DNA from: Clostridiales bacterium | GTDB taxonomy: Bacteria; Bacillota; Clostridia; Oscillospirales; Acutalibacteraceae | DNA length: 7,125 bases | NCBI GenBank assembly: GCA_012516295.1 | Contig: JAAYWU010000135.1 | Location: 1 to 7,125, forward strand | Direction: 5' to 3' | Shown: positions 1 through 6,025 of the stretch, piece by piece | How positions within the stretch are numbered: the stretch's first letter is position 1 | How the letters are laid out: each line of letters begins with the position of its first letter | Notes under the pieces: model-generated | Database searches by the model: none | What the model was told of the DNA's origin: nothing | What the model saw: only the letters and a program-made list of their open reading frames with translations | Program-made: the position numbers and the translations under genes

Positions 1-690
1 AGGGAAGCATGCGCCGTAACGGAGTTCGCTGTATCGTTTTTATTTAAATTGCAGGCGGTGTTCCTGGCTCCGTTTTTTTTCCTGCTGTTCCTGAAACGGC
101 AGATCCGGCTGCGGACGTTCGGCCTTATCCCGCTGGTTTACGGGCTTGCCATCCTTCCGGCGGCGCTCTGCGGGCGCAATCTTTGGTAGCTGCTTACGGT
201 GTATATCTCTCTGTCCGGAAAGTACAAGATGCTCTCCATGTATCTGCCGAACCTGTACACCTGGTTCCCGGAGGATACGCCGGAGTACATCGGCACCGCG
301 GGGGTGTTTTTTGCCGGCGGGCTGGTGCTGTTGTCCCTGTTCTGCCTTTATAAAAGGCAGTTTGCGCTTACGGATGAAATCCTGCTTACGCTGGCTCTTT
401 TTTACGCTTTGTTCGTGCCGTTTGTCCTGCCGCATATGCATGAGCGGTATTATTATCCGGCGGATATCCTGTCGGTTGCGTACGGCTTTTACTTCCCGGA
501 AAAATTTTATGTCCCCGTGTTAACGGTGTTGAGTTCCACCTATGTGGTGTGCCATAACCTTTTCCAAACGGATTTTCTCAGCGTGCAGTTCCTGTCCCTT
601 GTGATGCTGTTCGTGGTGGTCGCGGTGGCAAGGCACCTGTACCTGCAAATTAAAGCGGAAGGGCCGGGGAGGCTGTATGTGCAAGTTTGA
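1..690 (+). CDS. Multi-pass membrane glycosyltransferase-like protein (GT-C type), 5'-truncated, with in-frame TAG at 187-189
   Basis: The reading frame is open from the first base of the window, so the N-terminus lies outside. It runs to TGA at 688-690, with one TAG at codon 63 (187-189). Visible hydrophobic segments include codons 20-31, followed by a basic KRQIRLR loop, and codons 44-58, 97-117, 126-143 and about 190-210. The pattern KLQAVFLAPF, then GRNLW, then YLPNLYTWFPE, then PHMHERYYYPADILS (PHMHERY at codons 144-150) resembles the C-terminal half of bacterial polyprenyl-phosphate-sugar dependent mannosyltransferase-like membrane proteins. The sugar and acceptor cannot be told from this. 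Similarity resumes straight after the TAG in the same frame, so it is a point change and not a frameshift. The residue lost is uncertain; E (GAG) or Q (CAG) are one base away. If the stop is real, the protein ends before its last membrane segments; a GTG at 199 could serve only as a poor restart. The last 14 nt overlap rimI. Family recognition is from memory of motif patterns and is moderate. Confidence 0.6.
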
Positions 691-1123
691 AATTGTACCA
701 ATGAAAGAGGAACACCTCGATGTGCTTGTCCAAATCGACGCGCTTTGTTTTTCCGATCCGTGGACGCGCGCCGGGCTTCAGGCGGAGCTTTCGAGCGATA
801 CCGCCTGCTATGCCGTCGCCCTTTTTAGGGGAAGGCCCGTCGGCTGTGCCGGAATGCAGTGCGTCTGCGGGGAATGCTATATCGACAAGGTCTGTGTCCA
901 TCCGGATTACCGGCGGCAGGGCGCGGCGCAGGCGCTGGTTCGCTCCTTAATGGAGTATGCCATAGGGAACGACGCGGAGTTTATCACTCTGGAAGTGCGG
1001 CAGGGGAACGCCCCCGCCATTGCGCTTTACGAAAAGCTCGGCTTCGCTCCGGCGGGAATCCGGAAAAAGTTTTATTCCCATCCGACGGAGGACGCCGTTT
1101 TGATGACAAAGTATTTTAAATAG
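677..1123 (+). CDS. rimI: Ribosomal-protein-alanine N-acetyltransferase RimI
   Basis: This 148-residue GNAT-family acetyltransferase is expected to transfer acetyl from acetyl-CoA to the N-terminal alanine of ribosomal protein S18, in the cytoplasm. The acetyl-CoA pyrophosphate loop is VHPDYRRQGAAQALV (about residues 75-89). The family-typical C-terminal signature EVRQGNAPAIALYEKLGF follows (about residues 110-127), and then a GIRKKFYSHPTEDAVLM segment. The length is normal for RimI. The start at 677 gives the usual short first strand (CKFEIVPM) and is preceded by GGGGAGG at 666-672, a rather close spacing of 4 nt. An ATG at 701 would clip that strand and is less likely. The start overlaps the end of the upstream membrane protein gene by 14 nt, which suggests translational coupling. 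tsaD follows after 39 nt, matching the common rimI-tsaD pairing in Firmicutes; the usual tsaB is not immediately upstream. It ends with TAG, and an in-frame TGA lies two codons further on. Confidence 0.93.
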   Translation: MCKFEIVPMKEEHLDVLVQIDALCFSDPWTRAGLQAELSSDTACYAVALFRGRPVGCAGMQCVCGECYIDKVCVHPDYRRQGAAQALVRSLMEYAIGNDAEFITLEVRQGNAPAIALYEKLGFAPAGIRKKFYSHPTEDAVLMTKYFK

Positions 1124-1162
1124 ATTGAATGAAATTGAAAAGCAATAAGGGGAAAATAGATT

Positions 1163-2176
1163 ATGCGGATATTAGCATTGGAAAGCTCCTGCGATGAAAC
1201 CGCCGCCGCGGTGGTAGAGGACGGGAGAAAGGTTTTATCTTCGGTGATTGCCTCGCAGGTCGAGGAACACCGGCTCTACGGCGGCGTTGTGCCGGAAATC
1301 GCTTCCCGCCGCCATTGCGAAGCCATTGTCGGCGTTACGCAGAAGGCGCTGGACGACGCGGGGCTTACGCTTGGGGAAATCGACGCGATTGCTGTTACCT
1401 ACGCGCCCGGATTAATCGGGGCGCTTTTGGTCGGCGTGAATTTTGCAAAGGGCCTTGCTCTTTCCTCCGGCAAGCCGTTGGTTCCGGTGCATCACCTCCG
1501 TTCGCATATCGCCGCGAATTACATCACCTCGCCGGAGCTGGAGCCCCCGTTTCTGTGCCTGATCGTTTCCGGGGGGCACAGCCATATTGTACAGGTTAAC
1601 GATTACACCGACCTGCATGTGCTCGGCCGCACGCGCGACGACGCGGCGGGCGAAGCCTTTGACAAGGCCGCGCGCGCAATGGGAATGCCCTATCCGGGCG
1701 GCGTGGAAATGGACAAAAGGGCGCAGGGCGGGAACCCGGACGCTTTTAAACTGCCGCACCCAACGGTGGACGGCGCGCCGTACGATTTCAGCTTTTCCGG
1801 GCTGAAAACCGCCGTCATCAATTTAATCCACAACGCGGAGCAGAAGGGACAGACGCTTCCGGTGGAGGATTTGGCGGCTTCGTTCCGTAAGGCGGTGGTT
1901 GATTGCCTGGTGAAAAACTTCGTAAAAGCCGCGCGGGATACCGGAAGCAGGAAGCTTGTCATTGCGGGCGGAGTTTCGGCGAACTCCCTGCTCAGAAGCA
2001 GGCTGGAACAGGAATGCAGGAACCGGGGATGGAAATTTTATATGCCGGAGCGGAACTTGTGCGGGGACAACGCCGCCATGGTTGGGTCCCAGGGATTTTA
2101 CGAGTATATTTCTGGCAATGTTGCAGGATTGGATTTGAACGCTTGCGCCGCGATGGCCGTGGACCAAAACCGGTGA
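1163..2176 (+). CDS. tsaD: tRNA N6-adenosine threonylcarbamoyltransferase TsaD
   Basis: This 337-residue protein is the catalytic subunit that moves the threonylcarbamoyl group from TC-AMP to A37 of ANN-decoding tRNAs (t6A formation), working with TsaB and TsaE. It opens with MRILALESSCDETAAAVV, the ASKHA-fold phosphate loop of the Kae1/TsaD family. The metal-binding HxxxH motif is H111-L-R-S-H115 within HHLRSHIAAN, at the same numbering as characterised TsaD proteins. Later family motifs are LIVSGGHSH (about 131-139), DDAAGEAFDKAARAMG (about 159-174), FSFSGLKTAV (about 209-218), AGGVSANSLLR (about 268-278) and the C-terminal CGDNAAMVG (about 300-308). Length is typical and no key residue is missing. 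The ribosome site is AAGGGG at 1147-1152, about 10 nt before ATG. No promoter is obvious in the 39 nt after rimI, so it is probably cotranscribed with rimI. It is normally essential in bacteria. Confidence 0.97.
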   Translation: MRILALESSCDETAAAVVEDGRKVLSSVIASQVEEHRLYGGVVPEIASRRHCEAIVGVTQKALDDAGLTLGEIDAIAVTYAPGLIGALLVGVNFAKGLALSSGKPLVPVHHLRSHIAANYITSPELEPPFLCLIVSGGHSHIVQVNDYTDLHVLGRTRDDAAGEAFDKAARAMGMPYPGGVEMDKRAQGGNPDAFKLPHPTVDGAPYDFSFSGLKTAVINLIHNAEQKGQTLPVEDLAASFRKAVVDCLVKNFVKAARDTGSRKLVIAGGVSANSLLRSRLEQECRNRGWKFYMPERNLCGDNAAMVGSQGFYEYISGNVAGLDLNACAAMAVDQNR

Positions 2177-2244
2177 GATGCAGGATTCAAATGTAAATTA
2201 TTCATAAATTTTGCTATTTTTTTAACAATTTAATGATTTTTTAA

Positions 2245-2273
2245 TTGATTAAAATGTATTTATGTATTATAAT
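2245..2273 (+). promoter_or_regulatory. Sigma-A type promoter for pckG
   Basis: The -35 box TTGATT (2245-2250) and a perfect -10 box TATAAT (2268-2273) are separated by exactly 17 bp in a very AT-rich gap. The predicted transcription start is near 2280, giving an untranslated leader of about 45 nt before the pckG ATG. The -35 box sits in a small inverted repeat (TTAAT TG ATTAA, 2241-2252). Seen by eye; the start site itself is inferred. Confidence 0.75.
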
Positions 2274-2278
2274 TAGAC

Positions 2279-2305
2279 CCAAATCCTTAAATTTAAGGTC
2301 ATTGG
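2279..2305. promoter_or_regulatory. Candidate operator: 14-bp perfect palindrome in the pckG leader
   Basis: CCTTAAATTTAAGG (2285-2298) is a perfect palindrome lying about +5 to +18 from the predicted pckG transcription start. It is flanked by a second, imperfectly spaced inverted pair: CCAA (2279-2282) on the left and TTGG (2302-2305) on the right. A site here could block initiation or early elongation if bound by a dimeric repressor, which would fit control of a gluconeogenic or anaplerotic gene. The factor is unknown to me; it matches neither a cre box nor a Rex site. In RNA it could only form a weak short hairpin with an AAUU loop. Confidence 0.45.
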
Positions 2306-2325
2306 ACCGGAAGGAGAAATGAGTC

Positions 2326-4089
2326 ATGACAAGCAATAAGTCTGTACTGAACTGGATTGAAGACATGAAAAAGCTGGTCTGTCCGGATAAGCTGGTCTGG
2401 ATAGACGGCTCGGAAGAGCAGCTGGAAGCCCTTCGCGCAGAGGCTTGCTCAACGGGTGAAATGATTAAGCTGAATCAGGAGAAGCTTCCGGGCTGCTACC
2501 TGCACCGTACCGCCGTTAACGACGTTGCCCGCGTGGAGGACAGAACCTTTATCTGCTCCCGCAAATAAGAGGACGCCTGCCCCACCAACCATTGGAAGGA
2601 CCCAAAGGAAGCCTACAAAATGCTTTATGACATAGCAAGAGGCAGCTATAAGGGCCGCACCATGTACGTTATTCCGTACTCCATGGGTCCGATCGGTTCC
2701 CCTCTCGCAAAAATCGGCGTTGAACTTACCGACTCTATCTATGTTGTTCTGAACATGAGCATCATGGCGCGCGTTGGCCAGAAGGTATGGGATACCCTCG
2801 GCGACAGCAACGACTGGGTGCGCGGCCTGCACTGCAAGTGCGACATCGACGCAGAAAAGAGATACATTTGCCACTTCCCGGAGGACAATACCATTATTTC
2901 CGTAAACTCCGGCTATGGCGGAAACGTTCTGCTTGGCAAGAAGTGCTTTGCGCTGCGCATTGCTTCCTACCTTGGCAAGAACGAAGGCTGGATGGCCGAA
3001 CATATGTTGATCCTCGGCATTCAGAATCCGAAGGGCGAAATCAAGTACGTTGCCGCTGCGTTCCCGTCTGCCTGTGGTAAGACAAACCTCGCTATGCTGA
3101 TTCCGCCGGAAATTTACCGCAAAAAGGGCTACAAGATCTGGACCGTCGGCGACGACATCGCTTGGATGCGCCAGGGCGAGGACGGCAGACTGTACGCGAT
3201 CAATCCGGAAAACGGATTCTTCGGCGTTGCGCCGGGTACGAATGAAAAATCCAACCCGAACGCGCTTGCTACCACAAAGAGCGGTACCATCTTCACAAAC
3301 GTGGCACAGAATCTGGACGACAACACCGTTTGGTGGGAAGGCCTGGACAAGAACCCGCCGAAGAACGCCCTCAACTGGAAGGGCGAGCCTTGGGACGGCA
3401 CAACCTCCGACCAGAAGGGTGCTCATCCGAACAGCCGTTTTACCGCTCCTGCGAAGAACTGCCCCTGCATCAGCCCCGAATTCGACAAGGGCACGGGCGT
3501 TCCGATTTCCGCCATCATCTTCGGCGGCCGCCGTGCACAGACCACTCCGCTTGTTTATCAGTCCCGCGACTGGAACAACGGTGTGTTTGTCGGTTCCATC
3601 ATGGCTTCTGAAACAACCGCAGCAGCAGCCGGCGCAGTCGGCGTAGTCCGCCGCGACCCGATGGCTATGCTGCCCTTCTGCGGCTACCATATGGGCGACT
3701 ATTTCAAACATTGGATTGAAATGGGCGAGAAGCTCGGCGAAAATGCTCCGAAGATCTTCAACGTAAACTGGTTCCGTCTTGACGACGAAGGCCACTTCAT
3801 TTGGCCGGGCTTCGGCGACAACCTCCGCGTGCTCGAATGGATTCTCAATCGCTGCGAAGGCAAGGCCGACGCTGTTGAAACCCCGATTGGCTATGTTCCA
3901 AAGCCGGAAGATATCAATATCGAAGGCCTTGACATCAGCCTTGACACGCTCAAGAGCATCCTTGAGGTTAACAAGGAGCAGTGGGCGAAAGAAGCGGACG
4001 GCATTGAAGAGTTCTATAAGAAGTTTGGCGACAAACTCCCGCAAGAACTGCGCGACCAGCTTGCCACTTTGAAGAATAACCTGAAATAA
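2326..4089 (+). CDS. pckG: Phosphoenolpyruvate carboxykinase (GTP), with in-frame TAA at 2566-2568
   Basis: This 588-codon frame encodes GTP-type PEPCK, which interconverts oxaloacetate + GTP and PEP + GDP + CO2 in the cytosol. It starts at ATG 2326, with AAGGAG at 2311-2316 placed 9 nt upstream. Numbering the TAA as residue 81, the visible family features are: substrate-contact Arg in DVARVEDRT (R69); [18 protein letters not shown] (Y197, K205, K206); EHM metal-ligand His (H226); P-loop FPSACGKTN (246-254) with the reactive Cys250 and Lys252; kinase-2 VGDDIAW (D276, D277); FGGRR; and the guanine pocket [21 protein letters not shown] (479-499, with F483, F491 and F496). Total length is normal for the family. 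The stop interrupts [17 protein letters not shown], where relatives usually have K or E, one base from TAA. Residue 85 is Cys where Gly is usual (DAGPTN). Restart at ATG 2620 (AGGA at 2606-2609) would give 489 residues lacking R69 and probably be inactive. Apart from the stop and Cys85 the gene shows no decay. Confidence 0.93.
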
Positions 4090-4097
4090 ATCCGTTT

Positions 4098-4130
4098 GCG
4101 GCGGCTTCGAAAGAGCCGCCGCCTGTTTTA
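4098..4130 (+). terminator. Rho-independent terminator after pckG
   Basis: A perfect 9-bp GC-rich stem, GCGGCGGCT (4098-4106) paired with AGCCGCCGC (4114-4122), has a 7-nt loop and is followed by CTGTTTTATATTT. It begins 9 nt after the pckG stop codon. The T-tract is interrupted but the stem is strong. It isolates pckG as a single-gene transcript. Confidence 0.85.
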
Positions 4131-4292
4131 TATTTGCTTTTCGTCCCGTTCAGACCCACGCTTTATCATTTCTTTATGGCTTTTTTCAGCAAAATGCGCG
4201 AAGGCAAGGCTGTTTTGCAACAAAATCATATAAATCTTGCAGAAAGTATGAATAAACTGTTTCCAAATCAAAAAGTTTGTGTAAATATCCCA
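4131..4292. other. Intergenic AT-rich stretch without identified genes
   Basis: The 292-nt gap between pckG and the purine permease (4090-4381) holds the pckG terminator at its left end, and a promoter plus leader hairpin at its right end. The middle part is AT-rich. I see no convincing coding frame, tRNA, riboswitch core or repeat in it. The permease frame is open back to an ATG at 4277, but that upstream part contains the promoter and leader hairpin and is not protein-like. Confidence 0.6.
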
Positions 4293-4321
4293 TTGCGGGA
4301 TTTTGCATAATTCATTATACT
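4293..4321 (+). promoter_or_regulatory. Sigma-A type promoter for the purine permease gene
   Basis: TTGCGG (4293-4298) and TATACT (4316-4321) are 17 bp apart, giving a predicted start near 4328 and a leader of about 54 nt. The -35 box lies inside a short inverted repeat, ATCCC ATTGC GGGAT (4287-4301), which could be a regulator site. The start point is inferred. Confidence 0.6.
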
Positions 4322-4336
4322 ATTATTACGGTGAAA

Positions 4337-4368
4337 CCCGGCAGACTTTGTCGGGCAATTTTTATTTT
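4337..4368 (+). promoter_or_regulatory. Terminator-like hairpin in the permease leader (possible attenuator)
   Basis: CCCGGCA (4337-4343) pairs with TGTCGGG (4349-4355) over 7 bp with one G-T wobble and a 5-nt loop. CAATTTTTATTTT follows, and the AGGAGG ribosome site comes immediately after. This is the shape of an intrinsic terminator placed between promoter and start codon, so conditional termination of a purine-transport mRNA is possible. No guanine/adenine riboswitch aptamer is visible, and the predicted leader is too short to hold one. It could instead be a weak structural element with no regulatory effect. Confidence 0.4.
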
Positions 4369-4374
4369 AGGAGG
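4369..4374 (+). promoter_or_regulatory. Ribosome binding site fixing the permease start
   Basis: A full AGGAGG (overlapping a second GGAG) lies 7 nt before ATG 4382. This decides the start against the in-frame ATG at 4277, whose extra 35 codons would be translated from promoter and leader DNA. Confidence 0.85.
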
Positions 4375-4381
4375 AGACAAA

Positions 4382-5827
4382 ATGGCAGACAGTTCAGAGA
4401 CAGCATACCATCCAAAGGGTGACTTCTTCAATCTAAAGGGCAGTAATACGGATGTAAAAACTGAAATCGGCGCCGGATTGACGACTTTCTTTGCAATGGC
4501 CTACATCATCATTGTTAACCCGAACATGCTTTCACAAACCGGCATGAAATGGGGCGCGGTGTTCCTTGCAACGATTATTGCTTCCGTAATCGGAACCTTG
4601 ATTATGGGCCTGTTTGCAAATGTTCCTTACGCGCAGGCTCCCGGCATGGGCCTGAACGCCTTTTTTGTATTTACGGTTTGCTTCGGCCTTCATTATAAGT
4701 GGCAGGAAGCGCTGGCAATGGTTTTCATCTGCGGCCTTCTCAATATTGCCATTACGGTTACCAAGGTTCGAAAGCTGATTATCAAATCCATTCCGGAAAG
4801 CCTTCAGAATGCCATCGGCGGCGGTATCGGCATCTTTATTGCCTATATCGGGGTAAAGAATGCCGGCTTGATTAATTTTACGAGCGACCCGGGACCCTAT
4901 ACCCTGCTCCCGAGCAAAACCGTTGTTGCATCGAGTGCGGCGGTCCCGGCCATTGTAAAGCTGAATTCGCCGGCTGTTTTGCTCGCGCTGTTCGGCCTTG
5001 CCCTTACCATCATCCTTCTTGTTAAGAATGTAAAGGGCGCAATAATTATCAGTATTGCGGTAACGACGCTTCTGGGCATCCCGTTCGGGATTACGACGGT
5101 CGGCAATACGATGAGCTTCACAGAGGCCTGCTCCCAGCTTCCGGAAACCTTCCTTGCCGCGTTCGGCAATCCCGGCATGGGCTCCCTTTTCGCCGACCCG
5201 GCAAAAATCCCGCTTGTTTTAATGACGATTTTCGCTTTCAGCCTTTCCGACACATTTGATACGATCGGAACCTTTATCGGCACTGGCCGCAAGGCGGGCA
5301 TCTTCAGCGCGGAAGACCAGAAGGCGCTGGAAACCAGCGACGGCTTTAAATCCAAGATGGACAAGGCTCTGTTTGCCGACGCAACGGCAACCTCCATCGG
5401 TGCGATTTTCGGTACCTCCAACACAACGACCTATGTGGAAAGCGCGGCGGGCATCGGCTACGGCGGCCGCACCGGCCTTACCAGCGTGGTTGTGGCGGTG
5501 CTGTTTATCATCAGCGCGTTCTTCAGCCCGATTATCAGCATTGTCCCCTCCGCGGCAACCGCTCCGGTTCTGATTATTGTCGGTATCATGATGCTCAGCT
5601 CGTTTAAAGAAATCGAGTGGAACAAGCTGGAGGAAGCGATTCCGGCTTTCTTCGCAAGTATCTTTATGGCTTTCTGCTACAGCATTTCCTACGGCATTGC
5701 CGCCGGATTTACGGTTTACTGCATTGTAAAGACTGCCCGCGGGAAAGCCAAGGAGGTTCATCCCATCCTTTGGGTGGCAACCGGCCTGTTTATACTGAAC
5801 TTTGTAATTTTAGCGATGATTTCCTGA
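4382..5827 (+). CDS. NCS2 family adenine/guanine/hypoxanthine permease
   Basis: This 481-residue polytopic membrane protein belongs to the AzgA-like branch of the NCS2 nucleobase permeases (PbuG/PbuO/AzgA relatives), which import purine bases with protons. After a short polar N-terminus with KTEIGAGLTTFFAMAYIIIVNP come repeated hydrophobic segments consistent with about 14 membrane spans. Family motifs are AQAPGMGLNAFF (84-95), PESLQNAIGGGIGIFIAYIG, the binding-site segment FSLSDTFDTIGTFIGTG (286-302) and DATATSIGAIFGTSNTTTYVESAAGIGYGGRTG (residues 344-357 cover the GTSNTTTYVESAAG core). The length is usual for this branch and the frame is intact, with no internal stop. Start choice rests on AGGAGG at 4369-4374. 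It has its own promoter and terminator, so it is probably monocistronic. Exact base preference cannot be read from the sequence. Confidence 0.93.
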   Translation: MADSSETAYHPKGDFFNLKGSNTDVKTEIGAGLTTFFAMAYIIIVNPNMLSQTGMKWGAVFLATIIASVIGTLIMGLFANVPYAQAPGMGLNAFFVFTVCFGLHYKWQEALAMVFICGLLNIAITVTKVRKLIIKSIPESLQNAIGGGIGIFIAYIGVKNAGLINFTSDPGPYTLLPSKTVVASSAAVPAIVKLNSPAVLLALFGLALTIILLVKNVKGAIIISIAVTTLLGIPFGITTVGNTMSFTEACSQLPETFLAAFGNPGMGSLFADPAKIPLVLMTIFAFSLSDTFDTIGTFIGTGRKAGIFSAEDQKALETSDGFKSKMDKALFADATATSIGAIFGTSNTTTYVESAAGIGYGGRTGLTSVVVAVLFIISAFFSPIISIVPSAATAPVLIIVGIMMLSSFKEIEWNKLEEAIPAFFASIFMAFCYSISYGIAAGFTVYCIVKTARGKAKEVHPILWVATGLFILNFVILAMIS

Positions 5828-5854
5828 TTTGTTCATCCTATTGTTTTCCTGAAT

Positions 5855-5876
5855 CCGGCACGGAAACCCGCGCCGG
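5855..5876 (+). other. Hairpin in the 3' untranslated region of the permease gene
   Basis: CCGGC (5855-5859) pairs with GCCGG (5872-5876), and CGG (5861-5863) with CCG (5868-5870), separated by one A-C mismatch and closed by an AAAC loop. No T-tract follows, so this is not itself a terminator. It sits between the permease stop codon and the true terminator and could act as a 3' stabiliser, or be incidental. Confidence 0.35.
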
Positions 5877-5895
5877 GGGAACGCATAATCCAGAT

Positions 5896-5935
5896 AAAAA
5901 AGCGCCGCATTCCGATGCGGTGCTTTTTCTTTCTT
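5896..5935 (+). terminator. Rho-independent terminator after the permease gene
   Basis: AGCGCCGCAT (5901-5910) pairs with ATGCGGTGCT (5915-5924) over 10 bp with one wobble and a TCCG tetraloop. It is followed by a T-rich run and preceded by an A-run (5896-5900) that can extend the stem. The shape is classic and could work on both strands. Confidence 0.92.
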
Positions 5936-5949
5936 ATTCCCACATTCTG

Positions 5950-5958
5950 TGTTATAAT
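5950..5958 (+). promoter_or_regulatory. Extended -10 promoter for rsmE
   Basis: TGT followed by a perfect TATAAT (5953-5958) forms an extended -10 element. No good -35 box is found 17 bp upstream (only a T-rich stretch within the preceding terminator). The predicted start is near 5965, about 60 nt before rsmE. Confidence 0.6.
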
Positions 5959-6025
5959 TTACCCGATTTCCAAGGATACTCTTAGTTATGCGCTATGCGT
6001 ATTGAAATCTATTTGAGGTGAAGTC

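Noticed and set aside
1903..2196. Alternative + strand frames inside tsaD (1315-1599, 1587-1805, 1903-2196)
   Set aside because: They are out-of-frame shadows of a complete, conserved TsaD, with no domain content of their own.
2190..2245. Rho-independent terminator after tsaD
   Set aside because: Only weak AT pairing with a bulge (around AAATTAT / ATAAATTT) and scattered T-runs are present. There is no GC stem to support a call.
2449..4044. A 531-codon open frame on the minus strand opposite pckG
   Set aside because: It lies wholly antisense to a clearly conserved enzyme. It shows no recognisable domain, and long antisense frames arise from the codon bias of highly expressed genes. No ribosome site was found that would favour it.
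4277..4381. A 35-codon N-terminal extension of the permease from ATG 4277
   Set aside because: It overlaps the -35/-10 promoter and leader hairpin. A strong AGGAGG before ATG 4382 gives the usual NCS2 N-terminus.
4322..4381. Guanine/adenine riboswitch in the permease leader
   Set aside because: The conserved aptamer junction and loop sequences are absent and the leader is too short for one.
4897..5761. Minus-strand open frames opposite the permease gene (4897-5424 and 5219-5761)
   Set aside because: They are mirrors of a conserved membrane protein's codon pattern, without protein-like composition or motifs.
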